64,000 nt of DNA from Pseudomonas pharyngis (GCF_021602345.1 NZ_BQID01000005.1:248001-312000); one strand, 5' to 3'. Counted from the first letter of the stretch, positions 7,325-16,986 are shown. Translations and numbers: made by a program. The notes: generated by a model from the letters alone, not told the origin.

Positions 7325-9775
7325 ATGACCACCCCACTCCCCTGCTACCACTGCGCCCTGCCCGCCCCCTCCGGCAGCCGCTTCACCGCCGTCGTGCTCG
7401 GGGAGTCCCGCGAGTTCTGCTGCCCCGGCTGCCAGGCCGTGGCCGAAGCCATCGTCGCCGGCGGGCTGGAAAGCTATTACCAGCATCGCAGCGAAGCTTC
7501 GGCCAACCCCGAAGCGCTGCCGGTGCAACTGGTCGATGAGCTTGAGCTGTACGACCGCGCCGACGTGCAGCAACCCTTCGTGCGCCACGAAGGCGAACTG
7601 GCCGAAACCACGCTGCTGATGGAAGGCATCAGCTGCGCCGCGTGCGGCTGGCTGATCGAGAAACACCTGCGCACCCTGCCCGCCGTGGCCGAGGCGCGGC
7701 TGAACCTGTCCAACCATCGCCTGCATGTGCGCTGGGCTGACACTCAGTTGCCGCTGAGCCAGATCCTCGGCGAACTGCGCCACATCGGCTATGCCGCGCA
7801 CCCGTATCAGGCCGACCGCGCCAGCGAACAACTGGCCAGCGAAAACCGCCTTGCCCTGCGCCAACTCGGGGTCGCCGGGCTGCTGTGGTTTCAGGCGATG
7901 ATGGCAACCATGGCAACCTGGCCGGAATTCAACATCGACCTCAGTCCCGAGTTGCACACCATCCTGCGCTGGGTCGCGCTGTTCCTCACCACGCCGATCG
8001 TGTTCTACAGCTGCGCGCCGTTTTTCAAAGGGGCCATGCGCGACTTGCGCACCCGTCACCTGACGATGGACGTTTCGGTGTCACTGGCGATCGGCGCGGC
8101 GTATGTTGCCGGGATCTGGACTTCGATCACCGGGGTCGGCGAGCTGTATTTCGACGCGGTGGGCATGTTCGCGCTGTTCCTGCTCGCCGGACGCTACCTT
8201 GAACGCCGCGCCCGCGAGCGCACCGCCGCTGCCACCGCGCAACTGGTCAATCTGCTGCCGGCCTCGTGCCTGCGCCTCGACGATGCCGGCCAGAGCGAGC
8301 GGATCCTGCTCAGCGAACTGCGCCTCGGTGACCGGGTGCTGGTGCAGCCCGGTTCGGTGCTGCCGGCGGACGGCAAGATTCTCGATGGCCAGTCGAGCAT
8401 CGACGAATCGGTGCTGACCGGCGAATACCTGCCGCAACCGCGCACCAAGGGCGATGCCGTCACCGCCGGCACGCTGAACGTGGAAGGTGCGCTGACCGTC
8501 GAGGTGCAGGCGCTCGGCCAGGACACGCGGCTGTCGGCAATCGTCCGCCTGCTGGATCGCGCCCAGGCGGAAAAACCACGGCTGGCGGAAATCGCCGACC
8601 GCGCCGCGCAATGGTTTCTGTTGCTGTCGTTGATTGCCGCAGCCGCCATCGGCCTGTTGTGGTGGGAACTGGATTCTTCGCGCGCCTTCTGGATCGTCCT
8701 CGCGATGCTGGTGGCGACCTGCCCGTGCGCGCTGTCACTGGCGACGCCGACCGCGCTAACCGCCGCCACCGGCACTCTGCACAAACTCGGCCTGCTGCTG
8801 ACGCGCGGCCATGTGCTGGAAGGTCTGAACCAGATCGACACGGTGATCTTCGACAAGACCGGCACCCTCACCGAAGGCCGACTGGTGCTGCGCTCGATTC
8901 GACCGCTCGGCGCCCTCGACAGCGATCAATGCCTGAGTCTGGCCGCCGCTCTGGAAAACCGTTCCGAACACCCGATCGCCCGCGCCTTCGGTCGCGCGCC
9001 ACTGGCCGCCGAAGATGTCCACAGCACGCCGGGCCTAGGGCTTGAAGGGCTGGTTGGCGAACAGCGTTTGCGCATCGGTCAGGCGGATTTTGTCTGTGAT
9101 CTCAGCGGCACGCCGGTGCCATCGATGCCGAAAGAGCCGGGGCAATGGCTGCTGCTCGGTGACCGTCAGGGGCCGCTGGCCTGGTTCGCCCTCGACGACC
9201 GTCTGCGCGATGACGCCCCGGCCCTGCTCGTGGCGTGCAAGGCGCGCGGCTGGCGCACGCTGCTGCTTTCGGGCGACAGTTCGCCGATGGTCGCCAGTGT
9301 CGCCGCCGAACTGGGCATCGACGAGGCCCGGGGCGGTCTGCGCCCGGACGACAAGCTGCAAGTGCTGCAACAACTGCACGAGGAAGGCCGCAAGGTGTTG
9401 ATGCTCGGCGACGGGGTCAACGACGTGCCGGTGCTGGCCGCTGCGGACATCAGCGTGGCCATGGGCTCGGCCACTGATCTGGCGAAAACCAGTGCCGACG
9501 CGGTGCTGCTGTCCAACCGCCTCGACGCCTTGGTACAAGCCTTCACGCTGGCGCGCCGCACACGCCGGGTGATCATCGAGAACCTGTTGTGGGCCGCGCT
9601 GTACAATGGCCTCATGTTGCCGTTCGCCGCCCTCGGCTGGATCACTCCGGTGTGGGCCGCCGTCGGCATGTCGATCAGTTCCCTGACCGTGGTGCTCAAC
9701 GCCCTGCGCCTGACTCGCCTGCCGAGTGCGCCGGCCGTCAGCGCCTCGTCAGAAACCCGCCCGCTGCCGGCCTGA
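7325..9775 (+). CDS. ccoI: Copper-translocating P1B-type ATPase CcoI
   Basis: Cu(I) export ATPase that supplies copper for cbb3 oxidase assembly. The protein has 816 residues. Visible features in order are an N-terminal cysteine-rich segment (CYHCALP and CCPGC, typical of FixI/CcoI), an HMA copper domain (GISCAACGW), membrane helices, the transport motif CPCALS, the phosphorylation site DKTGTLT, and the hinge GDGVNDVPVL. The extra N-terminal cysteines distinguish it from the CopA detoxification pump. Start ATG at 7325 lies just after the REPIN; ccoS follows. Confidence 0.96.
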   Translation: MTTPLPCYHCALPAPSGSRFTAVVLGESREFCCPGCQAVAEAIVAGGLESYYQHRSEASANPEALPVQLVDELELYDRADVQQPFVRHEGELAETTLLMEGISCAACGWLIEKHLRTLPAVAEARLNLSNHRLHVRWADTQLPLSQILGELRHIGYAAHPYQADRASEQLASENRLALRQLGVAGLLWFQAMMATMATWPEFNIDLSPELHTILRWVALFLTTPIVFYSCAPFFKGAMRDLRTRHLTMDVSVSLAIGAAYVAGIWTSITGVGELYFDAVGMFALFLLAGRYLERRARERTAAATAQLVNLLPASCLRLDDAGQSERILLSELRLGDRVLVQPGSVLPADGKILDGQSSIDESVLTGEYLPQPRTKGDAVTAGTLNVEGALTVEVQALGQDTRLSAIVRLLDRAQAEKPRLAEIADRAAQWFLLLSLIAAAAIGLLWWELDSSRAFWIVLAMLVATCPCALSLATPTALTAATGTLHKLGLLLTRGHVLEGLNQIDTVIFDKTGTLTEGRLVLRSIRPLGALDSDQCLSLAAALENRSEHPIARAFGRAPLAAEDVHSTPGLGLEGLVGEQRLRIGQADFVCDLSGTPVPSMPKEPGQWLLLGDRQGPLAWFALDDRLRDDAPALLVACKARGWRTLLLSGDSSPMVASVAAELGIDEARGGLRPDDKLQVLQQLHEEGRKVLMLGDGVNDVPVLAAADISVAMGSATDLAKTSADAVLLSNRLDALVQAFTLARRTRRVIIENLLWAALYNGLMLPFAALGWITPVWAAVGMSISSLTVVLNALRLTRLPSAPAVSASSETRPLPA

Positions 9776-9797
9776 GCCGCGCGGGCATGGAGTACAG

Positions 9798-10010
9798 ATG
9801 CCAGCTCTCTACGTGATGATTCCGGCCGCGCTGCTGATCGTGGCCATCGCCGTCTACATCTTCTTCTGGGCGGTGGACAGCGGCCAATACGACGACCTCG
9901 ACGGCCCGGCCCACAGCATCCTGTTCGACGATCAGGACCCGAACCACACCGCTGCGGTGGACGAAGCCAACCCTACAAAAGCGGACGACAAGGCGCCACC
10001 CCATGCTTGA
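9798..10010 (+). CDS. ccoS: cbb3 oxidase assembly protein CcoS
   Basis: Small single-span membrane protein (70 residues) needed to obtain active, cofactor-loaded cbb3 oxidase. The sequence MPALYVMIPAALLIVAIAVY gives the membrane helix, followed by the family hallmark FFWAVDSGQYDDLDGPAHSI. An in-frame upstream start at 9726 would overlap ccoI and adds a non-conserved segment, so the ATG at 9798 is preferred. Its 3' end overlaps the next gene by eight bases. Confidence 0.95.
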   Translation: MPALYVMIPAALLIVAIAVYIFFWAVDSGQYDDLDGPAHSILFDDQDPNHTAAVDEANPTKADDKAPPHA

Positions 10011-10686
10011 ACTGGCGCCGCTGCTGGTGTCTGCGTTGATTCTCGGCCTGCTCGGCGGCGGGCACTGCCTGGGCATGTGTGGCGGTCTGATGGGCGCGCT
10101 GACCCTGGCGATCCCCAAGGAACAACGCAGCCGACGTTTTCGATTGCTGCTGGCCTATAACCTCGGGCGAATCCTCAGCTATGCCACGGCCGGTCTGCTG
10201 ATCGGGCTGGCCGGTTGGGCGGTGGCCAACAGTCCCGCCGCGCTGTTCATGCGGGTTTTGGCCGGGTTGCTGCTGATCGCCATGGGCCTGTATCTGGCGG
10301 GCTGGTGGAGCGGCCTGACCCGTATCGAAAGCCTTGGGCGCGGACTGTGGCGTTACATTCAACCCGTCGCCAATCGTCTGCTGCCGGTGTCGAGCCTGCC
10401 GCGGGCCTTGCTGCTCGGCGCGCTGTGGGGCTGGCTGCCGTGCGGGCTGGTTTACAGCACGTTGCTGTGGTCGGCCAGTCAGGGCAATGCACTCGACAGC
10501 GCCTTGCTGATGCTCGCCTTCGGGCTCGGCACCTGGCCGGTTTTGCTCGCGACCGGCCTCGCCGCCGAGCGGGTGACGTCGCTGCTGCGCAAACGCAGTG
10601 TGCGTATGGCCGGCGGTCTGCTGGTGATCCTGTTCGGCATCTGGACCCTGCCGGGGCCGCACCAGCACTGGCTGATGGGCCACTGA
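10003..10686 (+). CDS. TauE/SafE or DsbD_2-type membrane protein after ccoS
   Basis: Polytopic inner membrane protein of 227 residues with about six hydrophobic helices. The motif GGGHCLGMCGGLMGAL near the N-terminus and a second PCGLVYSTL are typical of the cytochrome-c-biogenesis transmembrane (DsbD_2/UreH_2) family often annotated as sulfite exporter TauE/SafE. Paired Cys and His near helix ends suggest metal or thiol handling. The overlap with ccoS and the conserved place in cco assembly clusters point to a role in oxidase maturation, perhaps copper delivery; that is inference. The 3' end runs into a tandem TGATGCCGT repeat. Confidence 0.85.
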   Translation: MLELAPLLVSALILGLLGGGHCLGMCGGLMGALTLAIPKEQRSRRFRLLLAYNLGRILSYATAGLLIGLAGWAVANSPAALFMRVLAGLLLIAMGLYLAGWWSGLTRIESLGRGLWRYIQPVANRLLPVSSLPRALLLGALWGWLPCGLVYSTLLWSASQGNALDSALLMLAFGLGTWPVLLATGLAAERVTSLLRKRSVRMAGGLLVILFGIWTLPGPHQHWLMGH

Positions 10687-10720
10687 TGCCGTTGATGCCG
10701 TTGATGCCGTTGATGCAAAT
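10684..10720 (+). repeat. Tandem 9-bp repeat TGATGCCGT ahead of the hemN Anr box
   Basis: Three copies of TGATGCCGT at 10684-10710 are followed by a diverged fourth (TGATGCAAA) that forms the left half of the Anr box. The repeat covers the stop codon of the preceding gene. Each junction recreates a TTGAT half-site. Confidence 0.8.
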
Positions 10721-10723
10721 CAA
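10710..10723. promoter_or_regulatory. Perfect Anr box of hemN
   Basis: TTGATGCAAATCAA is an exact match to TTGAT-N4-ATCAA. A TAGACT hexamer at 10746-10751 is a plausible -10, which puts the box centre close to -41.5, the class II activator position. It is 63 bases before the hemN start, agreeing with the known Anr control of hemN in Pseudomonas. Confidence 0.9.
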
Positions 10724-10786
10724 GATGCCTTTTCGCGCCCTCCCCTAGACTCGGCACACTGCCAGCCTATCCGGGGGAATGCCCGC

Positions 10787-12169
10787 ATGCTCGACGCCAT
10801 TCGTTGGGACACCGATTTGATCCGCCGCTACGACCTGGCGGGGCCGCGCTACACCTCGTACCCGACGGCCGTGCAATTTCACAGTCAGGTCGGCACCTTC
10901 GACCTGTTCCACGCCCTGCGCGATAGCCGCAAGGCCCTGCGCCCGCTGTCGCTGTACGTGCACGTGCCGTTCTGCGCGAACATTTGCTACTACTGCGCCT
11001 GCAACAAGGTCATCACCAAGGATCGCGGCCGCGCGCTGCCCTATCTGCAACGGCTCGAGCAGGAAATCCAGCTGATCGCCTGCCACCTCGACCCGGCGCA
11101 GAAAGTCGAACAACTGCATTTCGGCGGCGGCACGCCGACCTTTCTCAGCCACGACGAACTGCGCCAGTTGATGGCGCACCTGCGCAAACATTTCAATCTG
11201 CTGGACGATGACTCTGGCGATTACGGCATCGAGATCGACCCACGCGAAGCCGACTGGTCGACCATGGGCCTGCTGCGGGAACTGGGCTTCAACCGGGTCA
11301 GTATCGGCCTGCAGGATCTCGACCCGGCGGTACAACGGGCGGTCAATCGCCTGCAAAGCCTGGAGGAAACCCGCGCGGTGATCGACGCGGCGCGCACCCT
11401 GCAATTTCGCTCGATCAACATCGATTTGATCTACGGCCTGCCCAAGCAGACCCCGGACAACTTCGCCCGCACCGTCGAGGAAGTCATCAGCCTGCAACCA
11501 GACCGGCTCTCGGTGTTCAACTACGCGCACCTGCCGGAACGCTTCATGCCGCAGCGGCGGATCAACGGCAACGAACTGCCGAGCCCGGCGCAGAAACTGG
11601 AAATGCTGCAACGCACCATCGAACAACTGACCGCCGCCGGCTATCGCTACATCGGCATGGACCACTTCGCCCTGCCCGACGATGAACTGGCGATTGCCCA
11701 GGAAGAATCGACCCTGCAACGCAATTTCCAGGGCTACACCACCCACGGTCACTGCGACCTGATCGGCCTGGGCGTGTCGGCCATCAGCCAGATCGGCGAT
11801 CTGTACTGCCAGAACAGCAGCGACCTCAATCACTACCAGAACACCCTCGCCGGCGCGCAACTGGCTACCAGCCGAGGCTTGGTTTGCAACGCTGACGATC
11901 GCCTGCGCCGCGCGGTGATCCAGCAACTGATCTGCAACTTCAGCCTGGATTTCGCCGAGATCGAGCGCAGCTTCAATATCGATTTTCAGGGCTACTTCGG
12001 CGCGCTCTGGCCACAATTGCAGGGCATGGCGCAAGACGGGTTGATCGAACTGGATCGCGAACGCATCACCGTGCTGCCGGCCGGGCGACTGCTGGTGCGT
12101 TCGGTGTGCATGGTGTTCGATGCGTATCTGGAACAGCAGAATCGCCAGCGCTTTTCCCGGGTGATCTGA
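10787..12169 (+). CDS. hemN: Oxygen-independent coproporphyrinogen III oxidase HemN
   Basis: Radical-SAM enzyme that decarboxylates coproporphyrinogen III to protoporphyrinogen IX without oxygen, supplying haem for anaerobic and microaerobic life. The protein has 460 residues. The cluster site is C63-ANI-C67-YY-C70-A-C72 (CX3CX2CXC), preceded by YVHVPF. The GGGTPTFL motif and the C-terminal HemN domain follow. Start ATG at 10787 has GGGGGA upstream. It lies between the cco assembly genes and anr, and its promoter carries a perfect Anr box, so it should be induced as oxygen falls. Confidence 0.97.
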   Translation: MLDAIRWDTDLIRRYDLAGPRYTSYPTAVQFHSQVGTFDLFHALRDSRKALRPLSLYVHVPFCANICYYCACNKVITKDRGRALPYLQRLEQEIQLIACHLDPAQKVEQLHFGGGTPTFLSHDELRQLMAHLRKHFNLLDDDSGDYGIEIDPREADWSTMGLLRELGFNRVSIGLQDLDPAVQRAVNRLQSLEETRAVIDAARTLQFRSINIDLIYGLPKQTPDNFARTVEEVISLQPDRLSVFNYAHLPERFMPQRRINGNELPSPAQKLEMLQRTIEQLTAAGYRYIGMDHFALPDDELAIAQEESTLQRNFQGYTTHGHCDLIGLGVSAISQIGDLYCQNSSDLNHYQNTLAGAQLATSRGLVCNADDRLRRAVIQQLICNFSLDFAEIERSFNIDFQGYFGALWPQLQGMAQDGLIELDRERITVLPAGRLLVRSVCMVFDAYLEQQNRQRFSRVI

Positions 12170-12368
12170 CTTTTCATCAACAACGCAGGGGGCTGCGTAT
12201 CCATAGCGGTCATCGAAACGGTGCCTTGCACGCCGTCCGAGACACGTTTATCGGCCGTCATCCCTGCGGCGTTTTGCCGGTGGGGCAATCTCGCCACAGG
12301 CTGGCCTGAATGTCTTCCAGTGGGTTACCCTTACGCCTTATGTGTGTTTTCCCACAAGGATTTAAGAA

Positions 12369-13103
12369 ATGTCCGAGCCAGTTAAACTGCGCGCTCACAA
12401 CCAGGCTAATTGCAAGGATTGCAGCCTGGCCCCTCTCTGCCTGCCACTTTCGCTGAATCTGGAAGACATGGAAGCGCTGGACGAAATCGTTAAACGGGGT
12501 CGCCCGTTGAAAAAGGGTGAGTTCCTGTTCCGCCAGGGCGACACCTTCGATTCCGTTTATGCAGTACGCTCCGGCGCTCTGAAGACCTTTAGCCTGAGCG
12601 ATACCGGCGAAGAGCAACTGACCGGTTTCCACCTGCCGAGCGAGCTGGTCGGCCTGTCCGGCATGGACACCGAGAAACACCCGGTGTCCGCCCAGGCCCT
12701 GGAAACCACTTCGGTCTGCGAGATCCCCTTCGAACGCCTCGATGAACTGGCCCTGCAACTGCCGCAGCTACGCCGTCAGCTGATGCGCGTGATGAGCCGC
12801 GAAATCCGCGACGACCAACAGATGATGTTGCTGCTGTCGAAGAAAACCGCCGACGAGCGCATCGCCACGTTCCTGGTCAACCTGTCGGCGCGTTTCCGCG
12901 CTCGCGGCTTCTCGGCCAACCAGTTCCGCCTGAGCATGTCGCGCAATGAAATCGGCAACTACCTGGGGCTGGCGGTGGAAACCGTGTCCCGGGTCTTCAC
13001 CCGCTTCCAGCAGAACGAACTGATCGCCGCCGAGGGCAAGGAAATCCACATCCTCGACCCGATCCAGCTCTGCGCCCTGGCTGGCGGCTCACTCGAAGTC
13101 TGA
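12369..13103 (+). CDS. anr: Anaerobic transcriptional regulator Anr (FNR family)
   Basis: Oxygen-sensing global regulator; in the absence of oxygen it holds a [4Fe-4S] cluster, dimerises and activates genes with TTGAT-N4-ATCAA sites. The protein has 244 residues, the same as P. aeruginosa Anr. Cluster cysteines are visible at C15, C18, C24 and C117. A cyclic-nucleotide-binding-like beta roll is followed by a C-terminal winged helix with the recognition helix in [25 protein letters not shown] eight bases upstream supports this ATG. No Anr box was found in its own promoter. Likely targets inside the window are hemN and ccoG. Confidence 0.98.
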   Translation: MSEPVKLRAHNQANCKDCSLAPLCLPLSLNLEDMEALDEIVKRGRPLKKGEFLFRQGDTFDSVYAVRSGALKTFSLSDTGEEQLTGFHLPSELVGLSGMDTEKHPVSAQALETTSVCEIPFERLDELALQLPQLRRQLMRVMSREIRDDQQMMLLLSKKTADERIATFLVNLSARFRARGFSANQFRLSMSRNEIGNYLGLAVETVSRVFTRFQQNELIAAEGKEIHILDPIQLCALAGGSLEV

Positions 13104-13181
13104 TCTCGACCCGCGGCCGAGCGAATCGTTTCAGCCGCGGGTATACTGCGCCGTTTGCAGCCCTGCCAGGACACCTCGACG

Positions 13182-13730
13182 ATGGTCTTCGACTCCTTCG
13201 ACATCAAATCCCTGATCCGCCCCGTGATCGACTTCCCGAAACCGGGTGTGATCTTTCGCGACATCACCCCGCTGTTCCAGTCGCCCAAGGCCCTGCGCCT
13301 GGTGATGGACAGCTTCGCCCACCGCTATGTCGAAGCCGACTTTACCCACATCGGTGCGATGGATGCGCGTGGTTTCCTGATCGGTTCGGTACTGGCCTAT
13401 CAGTTGAACAAGCCGCTGGTGTTGTTCCGCAAGCAGGGCAAGCTGCCGGCGGACGTGCTGGCCGAAGGTTACGCGACCGAATACGGCGAAGCGTTTCTGG
13501 AAGTGCATGCCGACAGCCTGTGCGAAGGCGACTCGGTGGTGATGTTCGATGACCTGATCGCCACCGGCGGCACGCTGATCGCAGCGGCCAACCTGATCCG
13601 CCGCATGGGCGCCCGCGTTCATGAAGCGGCGGCGATCATCGATCTGCCGGAACTGGGTGGTTCGCAGCGTCTGGAGGACATGGGTATTCCTACGTTCTGC
13701 CTGACGCAGTTTGCGTTGACTGATAAATAA
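13182..13730 (+). CDS. apt: Adenine phosphoribosyltransferase
   Basis: Purine salvage enzyme that converts adenine and PRPP to AMP in the cytoplasm. The protein has 182 residues from the ATG at 13182 (AGGA upstream); an in-frame start at 13155 would add nine non-conserved residues. The PRPP-binding motif [17 protein letters not shown] and the N-terminal [20 protein letters not shown] segment are typical. A TATACT hexamer at 13142-13147 is a likely -10 element, so it probably has its own promoter although it follows anr. Confidence 0.97.
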   Translation: MVFDSFDIKSLIRPVIDFPKPGVIFRDITPLFQSPKALRLVMDSFAHRYVEADFTHIGAMDARGFLIGSVLAYQLNKPLVLFRKQGKLPADVLAEGYATEYGEAFLEVHADSLCEGDSVVMFDDLIATGGTLIAAANLIRRMGARVHEAAAIIDLPELGGSQRLEDMGIPTFCLTQFALTDK

Positions 13731-13750
13731 GCGGCGCCTGCCATTACGCC

Positions 13751-13832
13751 TTCGCGAGCAAGCCCGCTCCCACATTCGACCGCATTCCCCGGATGGAACA
13801 TGGTCGAATGTGGGAGCGGGCTTGCTCGCGAA
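13751..13832. repeat. REPIN between apt and the acyl-CoA dehydrogenase gene
   Basis: Perfect 31-bp inverted arms (13751-13781 and 13802-13832) with core GAGCAAGCCCGCTCCCAC and a 20-base spacer. It lies between convergent genes and may serve as a hairpin barrier for both transcripts. Confidence 0.93.
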
Positions 13833-13857
13833 TGGGCCGGCAGCCTCACTGCAAAAT

Positions 13858-15006
13858 CTAAAGTCCCATCTGTTTGCTGATGATCTCGTTCATCACTTCC
13901 CGCGTCCCGCCGCCAATCGACAGAATCCGGTTATCCCGATACAGCCGCTCCACCAGGCTTTCGCGCATATAACCCAGCCCACCAAGAATCTGCACCGCCT
14001 CATTGGTAATCCGGTCCGAAGTGTCCGTGGCAAAGTTCTTGGCCATGGAGATTTCCTTGATCACGCTCTGCCCTGCCGCCATCTTCGCCGCCTGCCGGTA
14101 GGTGAACTCCCGCGAGACTTCCAGCGCCGTGGCCATTTCCGCGAGGCGATGCTTGATCACCTGGAACTTGCCGATGGGTTTGCCGAACGCTTCACGCTCC
14201 TTCGCCCACTTCAGGCTTTCTTCCAGCGCCAGTTGCGCGGTCATGTTGGCCATCAGCGCCAGCGCCAGACGTTCGCTCTGGAAGTTGCCCATGATGCAGG
14301 CAAAGCCCATGTTCTCCGCGCCAATCAGGTTTCCTACGGGCACCCGGCAATCATCGAAGAACAATTCAGCCGTGTCCGACGCCCACCAGCCCATTTTCTT
14401 TAGTTGTCGGCCGACGGTGAAACCCGGCGTACCCTTCTCGATCAGCAGCAGGCTGATGCCACCAAAACCCGGCGCGCCGGTACGCACTGCGACGGTGTAG
14501 TAGTCGGCGCGCACGCCACTGGTAATGAAAGTTTTGCTGCCGCTGACTCGATAGTGGTCGCCATCGCGTACGGCGCGGGTCTGCAGGTTGGCGACATCCG
14601 AGCCGCCGCCCGGTTCGGTGACGGCCAGCGCGCTGATTTTCTCGCCGCTGAGCACTTGGGGCACGACGCGGTTACGCACTTCGGGCCGGGCCCATTTGAC
14701 GATCGGCGGCAAACCGATGTCGAGCGAGCCGAGCCCGGCGACCAGCCCGCCGGAGCCGCAGCGCATCAGTTCTTCGCTGGCGGCGATCTTGGCGAACAGA
14801 TCACCTTCGTGACTGCCGCCCAGCGCTTCGGGGTAACCGATGCCGAGAATGCCGGCCGCACCGGCCTTCAGGTACAGCTCACGGGGAAAGCTTTCGGCTT
14901 CTTCCCACGCATCGATGTCCGGCAGGATCTCGCGCTTGACGAAACGTCTGACGCTGTCGCGGACCATTTGGTGGTTGGGGTCGAAGTATTCCTGGAAGGC
15001 GGGCAT
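13858..15006 (-). CDS. Acyl-CoA dehydrogenase
   Basis: FAD-dependent enzyme oxidising an acyl-CoA to the trans-2-enoyl-CoA. The protein has 382 residues, normal for the family. It shows the signature EPGGGSDVANLQTRA, the KTFITSG segment, and the C-terminal GGLGYMRESLVERLYRDNRI region that carries the family's catalytic and FAD-contact residues. GGAG lies upstream of the ATG at 15006. It follows recR with a 71-base gap, as in P. aeruginosa. The substrate (short, medium or branched chain) cannot be set from sequence alone. Confidence 0.93.
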   Translation of the reverse strand: MPAFQEYFDPNHQMVRDSVRRFVKREILPDIDAWEEAESFPRELYLKAGAAGILGIGYPEALGGSHEGDLFAKIAASEELMRCGSGGLVAGLGSLDIGLPPIVKWARPEVRNRVVPQVLSGEKISALAVTEPGGGSDVANLQTRAVRDGDHYRVSGSKTFITSGVRADYYTVAVRTGAPGFGGISLLLIEKGTPGFTVGRQLKKMGWWASDTAELFFDDCRVPVGNLIGAENMGFACIMGNFQSERLALALMANMTAQLALEESLKWAKEREAFGKPIGKFQVIKHRLAEMATALEVSREFTYRQAAKMAAGQSVIKEISMAKNFATDTSDRITNEAVQILGGLGYMRESLVERLYRDNRILSIGGGTREVMNEIISKQMGL

Positions 15007-15077
15007 CGGCGAACTCCATGGAAGGGTTCGCCGAACTTAACCGAGCGCTTGCTTGGTTTTCAACAGGATTGTGTGAC

Positions 15078-15680
15078 TCAGAGGGAAATCGGCTTGCGCC
15101 CGGCAAACGAGTGAGCCAGCGTGCCGCCGTCCACCAGCTCCAGTTCGCCACCCAGCGGTACGCCGTGAGCGATGCGCGAAGCGATCAGGCCTTTGTTCTG
15201 CAGCAACTGAGCGATGTAGTGGGCCGTCGCTTCGCCTTCCACGGTCGGGTTGGTGGCGAGGATGACTTCGGTGAAGGTGCCCGCCTCTTCGATCCGCGCC
15301 ATCAGTTGCGGAATGCCGATGGCTTCCGGGCCCAGGCCGTCCAGCGGCGAAAGGTGCCCCTTGAGCACGAAGTAGCGACCACGGAAGCCGGTCTGCTCGA
15401 CCGCGTAGACGTCCATCGGCCCTTCCACCACGCACAGCAGCGTGTCATCGCGGCGGGTGTCGGCGCATTGCGGGCACAGATCGTCTTCGGTCAGCGTGCG
15501 GCACTGGCGGCAGTGTCCGACCCCTTCCATGGCTTGGCTCAAGGCCTGGGCCAGGCGCGTGCCGCCACTGCGGTCACGTTCGAGCAACTGCAACGCCATG
15601 CGCTGGGCAGTTTTCTGACCCACGCCCGGCAAGGTTCGCAGGGCGTCGATCAGTTGGCGAATCAAAGGGCTGAAGCTCAT
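15078..15680 (-). CDS. recR: Recombination mediator protein RecR
   Basis: Works with RecO and RecF to load RecA on single-stranded DNA gaps. The protein has 200 residues from the ATG at 15680; a TTG six codons upstream is possible but unlike the family. Features are an N-terminal helix-hairpin-helix ([20 protein letters not shown]), a four-cysteine zinc finger ([16 protein letters not shown]), and a Toprim domain beginning [13 protein letters not shown]. RecR normally follows dnaX-ybaB directly; here an oxidoreductase gene, a REPIN and a terminator lie between them. Confidence 0.97.
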   Translation of the reverse strand: MSFSPLIRQLIDALRTLPGVGQKTAQRMALQLLERDRSGGTRLAQALSQAMEGVGHCRQCRTLTEDDLCPQCADTRRDDTLLCVVEGPMDVYAVEQTGFRGRYFVLKGHLSPLDGLGPEAIGIPQLMARIEEAGTFTEVILATNPTVEGEATAHYIAQLLQNKGLIASRIAHGVPLGGELELVDGGTLAHSFAGRKPISL

Positions 15681-15746
15681 GGGGAAAAAGTCCGACAAAA
15701 CAACGAGACGCGGTTTATACCCGCGCCTCCGGCCAGCGTCAAATCC

Positions 15747-16781
15747 TCAGTCCTGGGCGACCTTCACCACCAGTTTGCCGAAGTTGCGCCCCTCCAGCAG
15801 TCCGATAAACGCCTCAGGCGCCTGCTCCAGGCCCTCGACCACGTCCTCGCGGAATTTCACCTTGCCGTCGCGCACCCACGGCACCATGGCACTGATGAAT
15901 TCCGGCTGACGGTCACCGTAGTCGTCGAACACGATGAAACCCTGAATCCGTACCCGTTTGGTCAGCAAGGTGCGTTGCAACATGGGCAGGCGATCCGGGC
16001 CTTTCGGCGCTTCCGAGGCGTTGTAGCCGGCAATCAGGCCACACAACGGGACCCGCGCCTTGGGATTGAGGAGCGGCACGACGGCATCGAAGACGTGACC
16101 GCCGACGTTTTCATAATAGATGTCGATGCCATTGGGGCAGGCCTTGGCCAGTTGCTCGGCGAAGTCCGGTGCCTTGTGATCGATACAGGCGTCGAAGCCC
16201 AGTTCCTCGACCACGTATTTGCACTTCTCGGCACCACCAGCCACGCCGACGGCGCGCAGACCTTTGATCTTCGCAACCTGGCCGACCACCGAGCCCACTG
16301 CGCCGGAAGCGGCGGCGACCACCAGGGTCTCCCCTTCTTTAGGCTGCCCGATGTCCATCAATCCCATGTAGGCGGTCATGCCCGGCATGCCCAGCACGCC
16401 AAGCGCCATCGACGGGCTCGGCAGGCCCGACGGAATCGGGATGATGTTGCGGCCATCGCTGATGCTGTGGCTTTGCCAACCGGTGGCACCGACGACTAGA
16501 TCGCCAGGGTGGAATTTCGGATGACGCGACTGCTCGACCCGGCTGACAGCGCCACCGGTCATCACTTCGCCGATTTGTACCGGCGCCGCGTAGGACGGCG
16601 CGTCACTCATGCGTCCGCGCATGTAGGGATCGAGCGACAGGTACAGGGTCTTGAGCAACACCTGGCCGTCCTCAAGGTCCGGCAGCGCCTCGCGCTCCAG
16701 ACGGAAATTCTCGGGCGTCGGCGCGCCCACCGGACGCGAGGCCAGCACGAAGCGTTGATTGAGGGTCAGAGGGTCGGACAT
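15747..16781 (-). CDS. NADP-dependent oxidoreductase, CurA/YncB-like (medium-chain, zinc-free)
   Basis: Medium-chain dehydrogenase/reductase of the leukotriene-B4-dehydrogenase/curcumin-reductase subgroup, which reduces carbon-carbon double bonds next to a carbonyl using NADPH. The protein has 344 residues. It carries the nucleotide-binding loop AASGAVGSVVGQVAKIKG and the subgroup motif YENVGGHVFDAVVPLLN; the zinc-ligand cysteines of alcohol dehydrogenases are absent. A strong AAAGGAG site lies before the ATG at 16781; a longer in-frame reading into the REPIN is artefactual. It sits between ybaB and recR, apart from the usual recombination operon, so it is probably an insertion of a cargo gene. 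Confidence 0.92.
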   Translation of the reverse strand: MSDPLTLNQRFVLASRPVGAPTPENFRLEREALPDLEDGQVLLKTLYLSLDPYMRGRMSDAPSYAAPVQIGEVMTGGAVSRVEQSRHPKFHPGDLVVGATGWQSHSISDGRNIIPIPSGLPSPSMALGVLGMPGMTAYMGLMDIGQPKEGETLVVAAASGAVGSVVGQVAKIKGLRAVGVAGGAEKCKYVVEELGFDACIDHKAPDFAEQLAKACPNGIDIYYENVGGHVFDAVVPLLNPKARVPLCGLIAGYNASEAPKGPDRLPMLQRTLLTKRVRIQGFIVFDDYGDRQPEFISAMVPWVRDGKVKFREDVVEGLEQAPEAFIGLLEGRNFGKLVVKVAQD

Positions 16782-16880
16782 GTCAGCGTCTCCTTTGAAT
16801 GATGAATTCGGGGGTATAGGAAGCAGACCCTTGGGGCGGTGGGGTGTTCGATGTTTATTCCGGCAAATCGTGTTGACGCT

Positions 16881-16945
16881 TTCGCGAGCAAGCCCGCTCC
16901 CACATTTGAAATGCAATCCCATGTGAGAGCGGGCTTGCTCGCGAA
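16881..16945. repeat. REPIN upstream of the CurA-like gene
   Basis: Inverted REP arms at 16881-16905 and 16921-16945 (core GAGCAAGCCCGCTCCCAC) with one mismatch (GTGAGAGC on the right arm) and a 15-base spacer. It belongs to the same subclass as the element at 13751-13832. Confidence 0.9.
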
Positions 16946-16986
16946 GGCGTCATTACAGCCAACACATCTCTACCGGCCAGAAACAA

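Noticed and set aside
10684-10710. CRISPR-like repeats near hemN
   Set aside because: The units are 9 bp, directly adjacent without spacers, so this is a simple tandem repeat.
16782-16922. An N-terminal extension of the CurA-like protein
   Set aside because: It reads through the REPIN, and the ATG at 16781 has a strong AAAGGAG site.
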